Source of the DNA: Verrucomicrobiota bacterium
GTDB taxonomy: Bacteria > Verrucomicrobiota > Verrucomicrobiia > Limisphaerales > JADLHS01
NCBI GenBank assembly: GCA_013140495.1
Contig: JABFSR010000064.1
Location: 1-47,338 of the forward strand
Length of the DNA: 47,338 nucleotides
Direction of reading: 5' to 3'
Position 1 is the first letter of the stretch. Every line of letters starts with the position of its first letter. The notes below the pieces were generated by a model. The model worked only from the letters and a program-made list of their open reading frames with translations. It did no database searches and was not told the origin of the DNA. A program made the position numbers and the translations under genes. Below are positions 35,145-43,621 of this stretch, piece by piece.

Positions 35145-35157
35145 TTCAATACCTAAC

Positions 35158-36534
35158 ATGAAAACTTCACTCGCTACACTCATCATCAGTTCGTCCATTC
35201 TTGCTCGTGCTGCCGACCTTGCGCCCGTCGTCGAGATCGAGGAGGACGTTTACTCCTACACAAACGCCAACAACGGGGCCGGGCCGATGTGGTGTTCGGG
35301 CTCCACGTCGCTGGTGCGCTCTGGCGACCATGTGTTTGCCAGCGGGCTTGAAACCGTTTCAGAGGACATGCCGTTGAACAACTGTCGTTGGATGATGTTC
35401 CATCGCGATGCCAGGGGCTGGCAGCGTGTGCGTGTGGACGATGGTCGCACGCGCGAACCCTCGCCGCTCGCTGCATTTCACGACGGGCGCATTTTCCTTT
35501 CAGCAAACCCCACGCTTGGTTCCGGCCCGCAGCCCAACGGCGGCCCGGCGCGCCCGGAGGTGTTGGAATTCTTGGCGAAGGATCCGGGGGCAACGCCGCT
35601 CCCGCTCAATCCTGTCTGGCAGGGAACGCCGCCATTCAGAGAGCATTCGTATCGCAGTTTCGCCGCGGACGGCGGGGCAGGGGAACTTGTGCTTTTTCAG
35701 AACATTGACTACACGCACGCTGAGTGGACGTTCCGCGATCGCACCGGCAAGTGGAGTGCGCAGGCCAAACTCAAGTGGCCGTGGGGCGCGGAGTACGACA
35801 AACCCGAACCCATCCGCGTTTGTTATCCGAATGTGGCGGTGCGTGACCGTGCGGTTCATTTCGTTGGCGTGAGCGACGTGATCGAGCCGTACAAGGCGTG
35901 GCGCGAGTTCAAGCGTGAGTTGACTGGCAAGCAGTGGGACTACGACTTTCGCCGGTTGTTTTATACATGGACGCGTGACATCACCAAGGAACCGTTCGCG
36001 GAGTGGATTGAAATCGCAAGCCGCGACAAGACCTGTGGCTGGGTTTCTCCGGGCGACCTCTGGCTTGCGCCGAACGGTGACGTGCATTTGCTCTGGAGCG
36101 AGCGGGCGATTGATGAGCGGCTGCGACCTAAGTTTTTTCCCGAGGCAAAACAAAGTCACTCGTTGAACTACGTGATGGTGCGCGAGGGCAAGGTGATTCG
36201 CCGCCGCACTCTCATGGAATCAACTGAGGACAAACCGGGCGTCATCGGGTCAGCGGGACGGTTTCATGTCACACCTGACAACAGGTTGTTCGTGGTGTGT
36301 TACGCCTCCGGTAGTGAGCCGGGTGGGAAGAGTGTATCGGAGAATCGTGTTCTGGAAATTCTGCCGGACGGTTCGGCTGGTGCTCCGGTGCGACTGCCAC
36401 TCGCGAAACCATTCACGAGTTACTTTACAGCAACGGTGCGGGGCGGTTCGCCAACATCGCGAACATTGGAAATGCTCGGGACGCGCGCGGGTGCAGGCAA
36501 CACTATCAGCTACGCGCGCGTGAGGTTGTTTTAG
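35158..36534 (+). CDS. Secreted BNR/sialidase-like repeat protein
   Basis: A 459-residue protein from ATG 35158 (MKTSLATLIISSSILARAAD), with signal peptide. Repeated beta-propeller-like segments (SLVRSGDHVFASGLE, PLAAFHDGRIFLSANP, DLWLAPNGDVHLLWSE, GRFHVTPDNRLFVVCYASG) resemble BNR/sialidase-type six-bladed proteins of the PVC group. Catalytic sialidase residues were not identified, so it may be a binding protein or another glycosidase. Co-directional and 13 bases from the hydrolase gene, so probably in the same operon. Confidence 0.75.
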   Translation: MKTSLATLIISSSILARAADLAPVVEIEEDVYSYTNANNGAGPMWCSGSTSLVRSGDHVFASGLETVSEDMPLNNCRWMMFHRDARGWQRVRVDDGRTREPSPLAAFHDGRIFLSANPTLGSGPQPNGGPARPEVLEFLAKDPGATPLPLNPVWQGTPPFREHSYRSFAADGGAGELVLFQNIDYTHAEWTFRDRTGKWSAQAKLKWPWGAEYDKPEPIRVCYPNVAVRDRAVHFVGVSDVIEPYKAWREFKRELTGKQWDYDFRRLFYTWTRDITKEPFAEWIEIASRDKTCGWVSPGDLWLAPNGDVHLLWSERAIDERLRPKFFPEAKQSHSLNYVMVREGKVIRRRTLMESTEDKPGVIGSAGRFHVTPDNRLFVVCYASGSEPGGKSVSENRVLEILPDGSAGAPVRLPLAKPFTSYFTATVRGGSPTSRTLEMLGTRAGAGNTISYARVRLF

Positions 36535-36576
36535 AAGGAGAAAGGTTTAAGTAATCCGAACTGACTCCATTGCGAT

Positions 36577-37356
36577 TTAACTCTTGCGGGATGCCTTGAG
36601 AGCCAAACCTCTTCCCATCGTTACTGCAAACAAGCCTAGCGCGAGTATGAGTCCGGATGAAGGCTCGGGCACGATTTCGATGCGGTCAAAGCTTGCCGAA
36701 CTGAATTCCTGGTCGTCCTGGAATGATGCGAGCGAAAGAACGTAGTCGCCCGGTGATGGTGGTGACCAAACCACTTCTTTCCAACCCGATCCCCATCCTT
36801 CCGGAAAACCGCCGAACACGTCCGCTACCCCAAGCTTATAAATGGTGGTGCCATTGATTCTGACCTCCAGATCATCATAATTAAATGGAGGATAATCTGC
36901 GGTGTAGAAATTCACCAAGAGGGAAAGCTTCTGTCCTTCAGCTATGGAGAATTCGCGACTCAAGACGACGCCATAATCGCGGTCCAGGAACACATAAGGG
37001 TCTCCATTTGGTGCTGTAAACGGGCGTTCCTTGTAATGATTTCCTGTCGTGCCACCACCGGGCGTCAACTGGAGATAGCGACCGCCTTCCGGTGCGCCAA
37101 CGTCATCAACGAATCCTATATCCTGGCAAATATAGGGATTGCTCAACGGGCCGAAGGGGTAACTGGCAGGAGCATACACTCCTGGCGACGGTTCAACCAA
37201 GTATTGATAGGTGCTGGGAGAATACTCTACTGAAAGAGTCCAATCGGAAAATGTGCCCGCTTCGAATCCTTCGCTGAAGGAAGCGCCATCCGACTTGAAA
37301 TCCAATGTCAGCGCCATCAGGACAACCAGTGCCAAATACTGTCGGTCTCTTTTCAT
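36577..37356 (-). CDS. PEP-CTERM-anchored secreted protein
   Basis: About 259 residues from ATG 37356 (MKRDRQYLALVVLMALTL), with signal peptide. The body is a beta-rich domain (SFSEGFEAGTFSDWTLS, FNYDDLEVRINGTTIYKLG, YVLSLASFQDD) resembling a carbohydrate-binding or lectin-like sandwich. The C-terminus has the sorting signal VPEPSSGLILALGLF, a hydrophobic helix and a basic end (LALKASRKS), the pattern recognised by the exosortase pathway. No exosortase gene is in this window. Convergent with the BNR-like gene. Confidence 0.85.
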   Translation of the reverse strand: MKRDRQYLALVVLMALTLDFKSDGASFSEGFEAGTFSDWTLSVEYSPSTYQYLVEPSPGVYAPASYPFGPLSNPYICQDIGFVDDVGAPEGGRYLQLTPGGGTTGNHYKERPFTAPNGDPYVFLDRDYGVVLSREFSIAEGQKLSLLVNFYTADYPPFNYDDLEVRINGTTIYKLGVADVFGGFPEGWGSGWKEVVWSPPSPGDYVLSLASFQDDQEFSSASFDRIEIVPEPSSGLILALGLFAVTMGRGLALKASRKS

Positions 37357-37794
37357 GAATTTCTTCCCTCCCATGTGGCGCACTCGCCAGCGATGGTTCA
37401 AAGTTGAGCAAAAGTTGATTGCACCGTTCTTATCTCAAACGGTCAACTCACACATGGGACAACTCCTGTCAACTGGCGGACACGATAACTGGGGAAGGCC
37501 CGTCTGTAAACGAATCCGCCTGGAGAAAATATACAGGTTGGTGGAGTAATTGTACGGGCTGGGTTCAGGCTGTTTTTTTTGCGGCGATTCCTGCCATGCT
37601 AACGGACGCTTGACCTTGTTCTTTCCACCCGCTTTGCCCGGCGAAATTCTCGACGCACGAGAAATTCCACCAAAGTTCGCGCCTCAATCTCGTGCTGGAT
37701 TGCGTTCGAGCCGGGATGTACAATTCTCCAATCGCACAGGTAACCGAGCCGGTTTTTCAATCCGTGTTCATTGAGTTGCTGAAGTGCTGTTGAC
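37357..37794. other. Intergenic, 438 bases
   Basis: Between the divergent PEP-CTERM and PSD1 genes. A minus-strand frame (37599-37811; MSTALQQLNEHGLKNRLGYL) overlaps the PSD1 start and could be a small gene remnant, but support is weak. A short hairpin (TTCTCG/CGAGAA) is seen near 37647. No clear promoter was identified. Confidence 0.3.
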
Positions 37795-40700
37795 ATGATG
37801 ATCCGCAACAAACTTTGTAAATCCGGGATGCAACCAGCGAGTGGTGGAGTTCACGCATTTGTTGGTTGGACGTTGCGTTGTTGCAGCGTGGCATTGATGC
37901 TGATCGTCGCGACTTGTGTTGGCGCTGAATCTCTGTCCCGGGTGTCAGCCAGTTCTGCCAAGATTGATTTTACGCAGGATGTGAGACCGATTCTTGCCGG
38001 GCACTGTTTCAAGTGTCATGGCCAGGACGAGGGGGCTCGCAAGTCGAAGTTGCGGTTGGATGTGCGGGATGGTGCCATCAAGCCCGCCAAGTCGGGCGAG
38101 GTTCCCATTGTGCCTGGCAAACCGGGCAAGAGCGAGTTGGTGGCACGCATCTGCACGGATGTTGAGGACGACATCATGCCGCCTGCGTCCACAAAGAATC
38201 CCCTGACTGCGCAGCAGAAGGAAATTCTCAAGCGTTGGATTGCCGAGGGTGCTGAATACAAGCCGCACTGGGCGTTCATTGCACCGAAGCAATCACCGCT
38301 GCCAAAGGTCCGGGCTAAAGACTGGCCGCGCAATGCGATTGATAACTTCGTTCTCGCCCGCCTGGACAAGGAAGGATTGAAGCCATCGCCGCGCGCCGAC
38401 AAATACACTTTGGTTCGCAGGGTGTATCTTGATTTGATTGGTTTGCCCCCAACGCCCGAACAGGCGGATGAGTTCGTGAATGACTCCTCGCCCGCTGCGT
38501 TCGAGAGGATGGTGGACAAACTTCTTGCGTCACCTCATTACGGTGAGCGTTGGGCGCGTCGCTGGCTGGATCTAGCCCGATACGCCGATACCAACGGTTA
38601 TGAAAAGGATCGTCCGCGCTCCATCTGGGCCTGGCGCGATTGGGTGATCAATGCGCTGAACGCTGACATGCCTTTTGATGAGTTCACGGTTGAGCAGCTC
38701 GCTGGTGACCTGTTGCCGAATGCCACGCGCGACCAGCTTATTGCGACGGGTTTCCATCGCAACACGATGATCAACGAGGAAGGCGGCATTGATACTCTTG
38801 AGTATCGTTATCTCTCCATGGTGGACCGCGTGCATGTGACCGCGACTTCTTGGCTTGGTCTGACGATGGCCTGTGCGCAGTGCCACACTCACAAGTACGA
38901 TCCGATACAGCAGACGGAGTATTATCAATTCATGGCGTTCCTGAACAACGCCGCCGAACCAACCGTCCCTGTCGTTGAATCCGTGGTCGCGGCGAAGCGC
39001 AAAAAGATTCAGGACCAGATAGACGCATTGGAGGCCACGCTGCCAGACAAGTTCCCGCTGGAAATCAGGGTGGCGTGGCAAACTTCGGGTGCGGCGGAAT
39101 TCGAATCGCAGAATGGCGCTGAGGCGGAATTCCTTTCCGATGGTTCATTTCGTGTCGGCGGCAAAAATCCTGACAAAGACACCTACACGATCAAGTTCGA
39201 TGCAGCGACGAAACGGATTACTCATGTGCAAATCGAGGCTATTCCTGACGAGAAAATCACCAAGGGCGGGCCGGGTAACAGCGAGAACGGAAACTTCGTG
39301 TTGAGTGAGATCGAGATGGATGTTCGGGAAGGTGGCGATTCCAATCAGGTGCGCAAAATAAAATTCTCGAACTCTGAGGCGGATTATTCGCAGGATGGTT
39401 TTCTGGACGTGAGTGCGATTGATGGAAATGCCAGCACAGGCTGGGGGATTGGTGGTCCGAGTGGAGGCCCGAAACATCGGCACGCTATCTTCACGCTCGC
39501 TGAACCGCTGGATTTGAAGAACGCCGCGAGCATTACCATCCGGCTCGTTCAGAATTTCGGCAAACAGCATACATTGGGACGATTCCGAGTTAGTGTGGGG
39601 CAGGAGTTGCAGGACAAAGTCATCACCCTGGAGCGTCGGCGCGAAGAGCGTGATCAAAAATGCGTGAAGTGGTTGACGGAGCAATTGGCAACCGTTGCCA
39701 ATTGGCAGGCGGTGCGACCTGTGGCCGCCACCAGCACCACGCCCATGTTGACGATTCAGAGTGACAGTTCGATTTTTGCCAGCGGCGACTTCACCAAGAA
39801 CGATACGTACACGCTGCGGTTTCGCGACCTGCCTGCTGGTGTGAAGGCGATTCGATTGGAGATGTTGCCGGATGACCGCTTGCCGCAGCGCGGTCCCGGT
39901 GCAGTGAGCTATGAGGGGCCGGAGGGAGATTTCTGGCTGTCAACCTTGAAGGCCAGGTCCGACGGCAGGGCAATTACTCTCACGAACGCTTCGGAGAGTT
40001 TTGCGAGCGGCGGCAACAACGCTGCCAAGGCGATTGATGACGACCTGCAAAGTGGATGGTCCGTCAACGGAGGGCAGGGGAAAACGCACAACGCCGTGTT
40101 TCAATTCGCGGAAAGTGTCACAACCACGAACGAACTTCAGTTGGATTTGACGTGCGAAAAATTCTACGCAGCAGGGCTTGGAAGGTTTCGGGTCTGGGTG
40201 ACCACGGACGACGATGCCAAGGCTTCCAAACTGGGCAACGAAGCCGTTGCCATTATTGCAAAGAATCATGACCGGGAAAAAATGAAATCACTTTTTCAGT
40301 CGGCGAACGCCTCTGCTGATCGCGACGCATTGATCAAGGAGTTCGCGCGCCTTTCCTCTGATTTTGCCAAACCACGCAAGGAGATCGAGAAATTGCAGGC
40401 GGAGATGCCCAAGTTTTCCACGACACTCGTGATGCAGGAGCGTCCTGCCGGATATGAACGACCGACGTTCCGGCATCATCGCGGAGAATTCCTTCAGCCG
40501 AAGGAGGAAGTGTCGGCGGGCGTTCCGTCGTTCCTTCCAGCCCTGCCGGAGAACTCGCCGAAGAACAGGCTGACGTTTGCAAGGTGGCTCGTATCGGGTG
40601 CAAACCCGTTGACGGGTCGTGTGGTGATGAACCGGCAGTGGGAAGCGTTCTTTGGGCGTGGGATTGTGCGCACCATGGAGGACTTTGGGTTTCAGGGCGA

Positions 40701-41487
40701 TTTGCCATCGCACCAGGACCTGCTGGACTGGCTCGCGGTTGAATTTGCTAGGCAAGGCTGGTCGCAGAAGAAAATGCACAAGCTCATCGTGATGAGTGCA
40801 ACGTATCAACAGTCCAGCACTGTGACACCGGAACTGCGCGAGCGTGATCCTCTGAACGTGTTGTTGACGCGTGGCCCGCGTCTGAGGTTGGAGGCGGAGA
40901 TGGTTCGAGACTCTGCGCTCGTGGCGAGCGGATTGTTCGCGGACAAGATCGGCGGCCCAAGTGTGTATCCTCCACAACCACCGAAGGTGACATCCGAAGG
41001 CGCGTACGGCGCATTGGATTGGAAAACCAGCGAGGGTGCAGATCGGTATCGGCGCGGGCTTTATACGTTTGCAAAGCGAACCACACCTTATGCGATGACT
41101 GCTACGTTCGACGGACCGAGCGGCGAAGCCTGTCTCGTTCGTCGGGAGCGCTCCAACACGCCGTTGCAGGCGCTCACGCTGCTGAATGACACCGTGTTCA
41201 TGGAGGTTGCCCGCGCTCTCGGAAAAATGGCCACCAATGCCGAGGGTGATGAAGCACGCCGCGTCGAGTTGCTCGTTCGTCGTTGCCTGACCCGTCCGCC
41301 ATCCAACGACGAGCGTGTAAAACTGATCCAGTTTTACAAAGATCAGATGGCCCGGTTTGCCAGCGGTGAGTTAAAAGCGACGGAGATCATGGATGCGAGC
41401 GAGGGCGAACGCTTGAATGAACAGGCGGCTTGGACGGCGGTTGCGCGGGTGTTGCTAAATCTGGACGAGAGCATCACGAAGGGATGA
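37795..41487 (+). CDS. PSCyt1-DUF1549-DUF1553 (PSD1) protein
   Basis: A 1230-residue protein. N-terminal signal (LRCCSVALMLIVATCVGA). PSCyt1 cytochrome-like domain with CFKCHG (71-76) and EDDIMPPASTKNPLTAQQ; DUF1549 with NAIDNFVLARLDKEGLKPS, LTRRVYLDLIGLPPTPEQ-like RRVYLDLIGLPPTPEQ and a second CAQCHTHKYDPI (about 362); a middle region with two related beta domains (DTYTIKFDAATKRIT and DTYTLRFRDLPAGVK, each followed by a GPG...SE or LST segment); and C-terminal DUF1553 with NPLTGRVVMNRQWEAFFGRG, SHQDLLDWLA and RRERSNTPLQALTLLND. PVC-specific, extracytoplasmic and probably redox-linked to glycan metabolism; exact reaction unknown. The start may be ATG 37795 or 37828. Confidence 0.95.
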   Translation: MMIRNKLCKSGMQPASGGVHAFVGWTLRCCSVALMLIVATCVGAESLSRVSASSAKIDFTQDVRPILAGHCFKCHGQDEGARKSKLRLDVRDGAIKPAKSGEVPIVPGKPGKSELVARICTDVEDDIMPPASTKNPLTAQQKEILKRWIAEGAEYKPHWAFIAPKQSPLPKVRAKDWPRNAIDNFVLARLDKEGLKPSPRADKYTLVRRVYLDLIGLPPTPEQADEFVNDSSPAAFERMVDKLLASPHYGERWARRWLDLARYADTNGYEKDRPRSIWAWRDWVINALNADMPFDEFTVEQLAGDLLPNATRDQLIATGFHRNTMINEEGGIDTLEYRYLSMVDRVHVTATSWLGLTMACAQCHTHKYDPIQQTEYYQFMAFLNNAAEPTVPVVESVVAAKRKKIQDQIDALEATLPDKFPLEIRVAWQTSGAAEFESQNGAEAEFLSDGSFRVGGKNPDKDTYTIKFDAATKRITHVQIEAIPDEKITKGGPGNSENGNFVLSEIEMDVREGGDSNQVRKIKFSNSEADYSQDGFLDVSAIDGNASTGWGIGGPSGGPKHRHAIFTLAEPLDLKNAASITIRLVQNFGKQHTLGRFRVSVGQELQDKVITLERRREERDQKCVKWLTEQLATVANWQAVRPVAATSTTPMLTIQSDSSIFASGDFTKNDTYTLRFRDLPAGVKAIRLEMLPDDRLPQRGPGAVSYEGPEGDFWLSTLKARSDGRAITLTNASESFASGGNNAAKAIDDDLQSGWSVNGGQGKTHNAVFQFAESVTTTNELQLDLTCEKFYAAGLGRFRVWVTTDDDAKASKLGNEAVAIIAKNHDREKMKSLFQSANASADRDALIKEFARLSSDFAKPRKEIEKLQAEMPKFSTTLVMQERPAGYERPTFRHHRGEFLQPKEEVSAGVPSFLPALPENSPKNRLTFARWLVSGANPLTGRVVMNRQWEAFFGRGIVRTMEDFGFQGDLPSHQDLLDWLAVEFARQGWSQKKMHKLIVMSATYQQSSTVTPELRERDPLNVLLTRGPRLRLEAEMVRDSALVASGLFADKIGGPSVYPPQPPKVTSEGAYGALDWKTSEGADRYRRGLYTFAKRTTPYAMTATFDGPSGEACLVRRERSNTPLQALTLLNDTVFMEVARALGKMATNAEGDEARRVELLVRRCLTRPPSNDERVKLIQFYKDQMARFASGELKATEIMDASEGERLNEQAAWTAVARVLLNLDESITKG

Positions 41488-41488
41488 A

Positions 41489-41965
41489 ATGATGAAATAC
41501 CCAAGGACCCAAAGACCCAAAAATTCAAGTGCCTTGCTGAATGGCCAGGCACCAGGCGCACGCAGCGAGGAAGAGTTTTGGGGACTGGAGGCAACAGCGG
41601 TCGAATTGCGTGAGGACGTTGGGCAGAGCAAGCCTTACGATCTCGGAGAGCACACGGCGCAATTCGGCGAAGCCGTCATCCGGTTTGCGAAGAAGATTCC
41701 TCAGAATCCGGTGAACAACCGGCTCATCAGCCAATTGGTGGGCGCGGGCACAAGCGTCGGGGCAAACTACTGCGAGGCCGACGAGGGCGTTTCGCGCAAA
41801 GACTACAAGTACCGGATCGGCACATGCAAAAAGGAGGCGCGGGAAACAAAGTTTTTCCTGCGTATGATTGCGGTCGCGGAGGAATCACTCAAGCCGGAGG
41901 CGCGCGTGCTTTGGAGCGAGGCGAATGAGTTGCATTTGATCTTTTGCGCATTGTACAGGAAATGA
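41489..41965 (+). CDS. Four-helix-bundle (23S rRNA intervening-sequence-type) protein
   Basis: Up to 158 residues. The conserved core is YDLGEHTAQFGEAVIRFAKK, NRLISQLVGAGTSVGANYCE, DYKYRIGTCKKEARETKF and LWSEANELHLIFCALYRK, the family signature also found in 23S rRNA intervening sequences of other bacteria. The first residues (MMKYPRTQRPKN) are translated from the short repeats, so the true start is probably a downstream non-ATG codon such as the TTG near 41534. It separates the PSD1 and DUF1501 genes, which are normally adjacent. Function unknown; dispersed copies flanked by ACCCAA-type repeats are typical. Confidence 0.85.
   Translation: MMKYPRTQRPKNSSALLNGQAPGARSEEEFWGLEATAVELREDVGQSKPYDLGEHTAQFGEAVIRFAKKIPQNPVNNRLISQLVGAGTSVGANYCEADEGVSRKDYKYRIGTCKKEARETKFFLRMIAVAEESLKPEARVLWSEANELHLIFCALYRK
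41493..41525 (+). repeat. ACCCAA-type short repeats, left border
   Basis: Units TACCCAAGG, ACCCAAAG and ACCCAAAA lie between the PSD1 stop and the four-helix-bundle coding region. The same unit occurs at the right border (41990-42083). Confidence 0.75.
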
Positions 41966-41989
41966 GGAGGCGAGAATGCTAACGAAATC

Positions 41990-42083
41990 AAATACCCGGG
42001 TAACCAAAGAACCAAGGATCCAAATACCCAAGGACCCAAGAATTATCTGCGCTGTGGTTGGGTGTTTGGGTAATTGGGTATTT
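41990..42083 (+). repeat. ACCCAA-type repeats with inverted pair, right border
   Basis: AATACCCGGGTAACC is followed by AACCAAGGATCC, then an imperfect inverted repeat: AAATACCCAAGGACCCAA (42022-42039) against TTGGGTAATTGGGTATTT (42066-42083), 16 of 18 complementary. It lies just upstream of the DUF1501 start at 42095. Confidence 0.8.
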
Positions 42084-42094
42084 CCCGCTTTCCC

Positions 42095-43555
42095 ATGAAC
42101 TGCCACGACCATCTTTACGCTTGCAGTCATCCGCGGGTGAATTCGCGCCGTTGGTTTTTGAAGGAGTGCGGGCTGGGCCTGGGCAAGGTGGCGTTGGCTT
42201 CGTTACTTACGGATGCTTTCCTCCCAAAAGCCAACGCGGCAGGCACGGTTGCAGGCAACACACTCAAACCGCACGGACCGCATTTTGCCGGCAAGGCCAA
42301 GCACGTCATTCATCTTTTCATGTCTGGTGCGCCAAGTCAGTTGGACCTGTTCGATCACAAACCCGAACTCGCCAAACTTCAGGGCAAGCCATTGCCGCCA
42401 TCTGTGATTGCCGGTCAGCGGTATGCGTTCATTCGTCCTGACGCTGCGGTGCTTGGCCCACAATTCAAATTTGCCAGGCATGGAAAGTCCGGTGCGGAAC
42501 TGTCCGAGGCGTTGCCGCATCTGGCCGAAGTGGTGGATGACATCTGCCTGATCAAGTCCATGAAGACTGATCAGTTCAATCACGCGCCGGGACAAATTTT
42601 CCTGAACACAGGATTTTCACAGCCAGGTCGGCCCAGCCTTGGGTCGTGGGTGCTTTATGGACTGGGCAGTGAAAGTCAGGACCTGCCTGCGTATGTAGTC
42701 ATGTCCACCGGAGGCGGAATCAGCGGCGGTTCGGCCAACTGGTCGAGCGGCTTCATGCCCTCGGTTTATGCGGGAGTAAGGTTTCGCAACCAGGGCGATC
42801 CGATCCTGAATGTCACCAGCCCGAAAGGTGTTGATCCCAAGCTTCAGCGTGCTTCGCTGGATTTGATTGAGGAATTGAATCACGCGCGCCTTGGAGTGGT
42901 GGGAGATCCAGAGATCGAATCACGAATCGCTTCATACGAGCTGGCGTATCGGTTGCAAACCTCGACGCCGGATCTGATGGACTTCAAGAAGGAAAGCAAG
43001 GAGACGTTGGAGATGTATGGTTGTGATCCAGAAAAGCCGAGCTTTGCCCGCGCGTGTCTGCTGGCCCGGCGCATGATTGAGCGTGGGGTGCGCTTTGTGA
43101 ACATCTATCACGAGGGATGGGACGCCCACTCGGACGTGATCGGGAATCTCAAAGGCAATTGCGCAGCCACAGACAAGGCTTCAGCCGCGTTGGTGAAGGA
43201 TCTTAAACAGCGTGGCCTGCTCGACGAAACGCTTGTGATCTGGGGTGGCGAGTTTGGTCGTACGCCGATGGTGGAAAGCAACGTGGCTTTGGGTCGAAGT
43301 CTCGGGCGCGACCATCATCCGCAGGCATTCACTGTTTGGATGGCGGGCGGCGGGATCAAGTCCGGTATTACTCACGGCGCAACCGACGACATGGGATTCC
43401 ATGTGGTTCAGGACGAGGTCCATATTCACGATCTGCAGGCGACGATTCTTCATTGCCTGGGCTTCGATCACGAGCGGCTTACTTACGCCTACCAAGGCCG
43501 GCAATTCCGGCTGACGGATGTGCATGGCCATGTAGTTGAGAAGATACTCGCCTGA
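42095..43555 (+). CDS. DUF1501 Tat-exported protein
   Basis: A 486-residue protein from ATG 42095 (MNCHDHLYACSHPRVNSRRW). Tat signal SRRWFLKECGLGLGKVAL, then the DUF1501 body: HVIHLFMSGAPSQLDLFDHK, MKTDQFNHAPGQIFLNTG, NIYHEGWDAHSD, VIWGGEFGRTPMVE, GRDHHPQAFTVWMAGGG and LHCLGFDHERLTYAYQGR near the end. It belongs to the alkaline-phosphatase/sulfatase-like superfamily and is the standard partner of PSD1 proteins in PVC bacteria. Its function is unknown but probably extracytoplasmic and linked to PSD1. The pair is here split by the four-helix-bundle gene. Confidence 0.96.
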   Translation: MNCHDHLYACSHPRVNSRRWFLKECGLGLGKVALASLLTDAFLPKANAAGTVAGNTLKPHGPHFAGKAKHVIHLFMSGAPSQLDLFDHKPELAKLQGKPLPPSVIAGQRYAFIRPDAAVLGPQFKFARHGKSGAELSEALPHLAEVVDDICLIKSMKTDQFNHAPGQIFLNTGFSQPGRPSLGSWVLYGLGSESQDLPAYVVMSTGGGISGGSANWSSGFMPSVYAGVRFRNQGDPILNVTSPKGVDPKLQRASLDLIEELNHARLGVVGDPEIESRIASYELAYRLQTSTPDLMDFKKESKETLEMYGCDPEKPSFARACLLARRMIERGVRFVNIYHEGWDAHSDVIGNLKGNCAATDKASAALVKDLKQRGLLDETLVIWGGEFGRTPMVESNVALGRSLGRDHHPQAFTVWMAGGGIKSGITHGATDDMGFHVVQDEVHIHDLQATILHCLGFDHERLTYAYQGRQFRLTDVHGHVVEKILA

Positions 43556-43621
43556 TTGCTGCGCCTCGGAATTCTGTTTTGGAAATGTTCCATCGCAGAG
43601 CGACCTTGCTGGTCAGAAAAG

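Noticed and set aside
37599..37811. 70-codon minus-strand frame upstream of the PSD1 gene
   Set aside because: It overlaps the PSD1 start, has no ribosome-binding site or recognised family, and could be chance; mentioned only under the intergenic entry.
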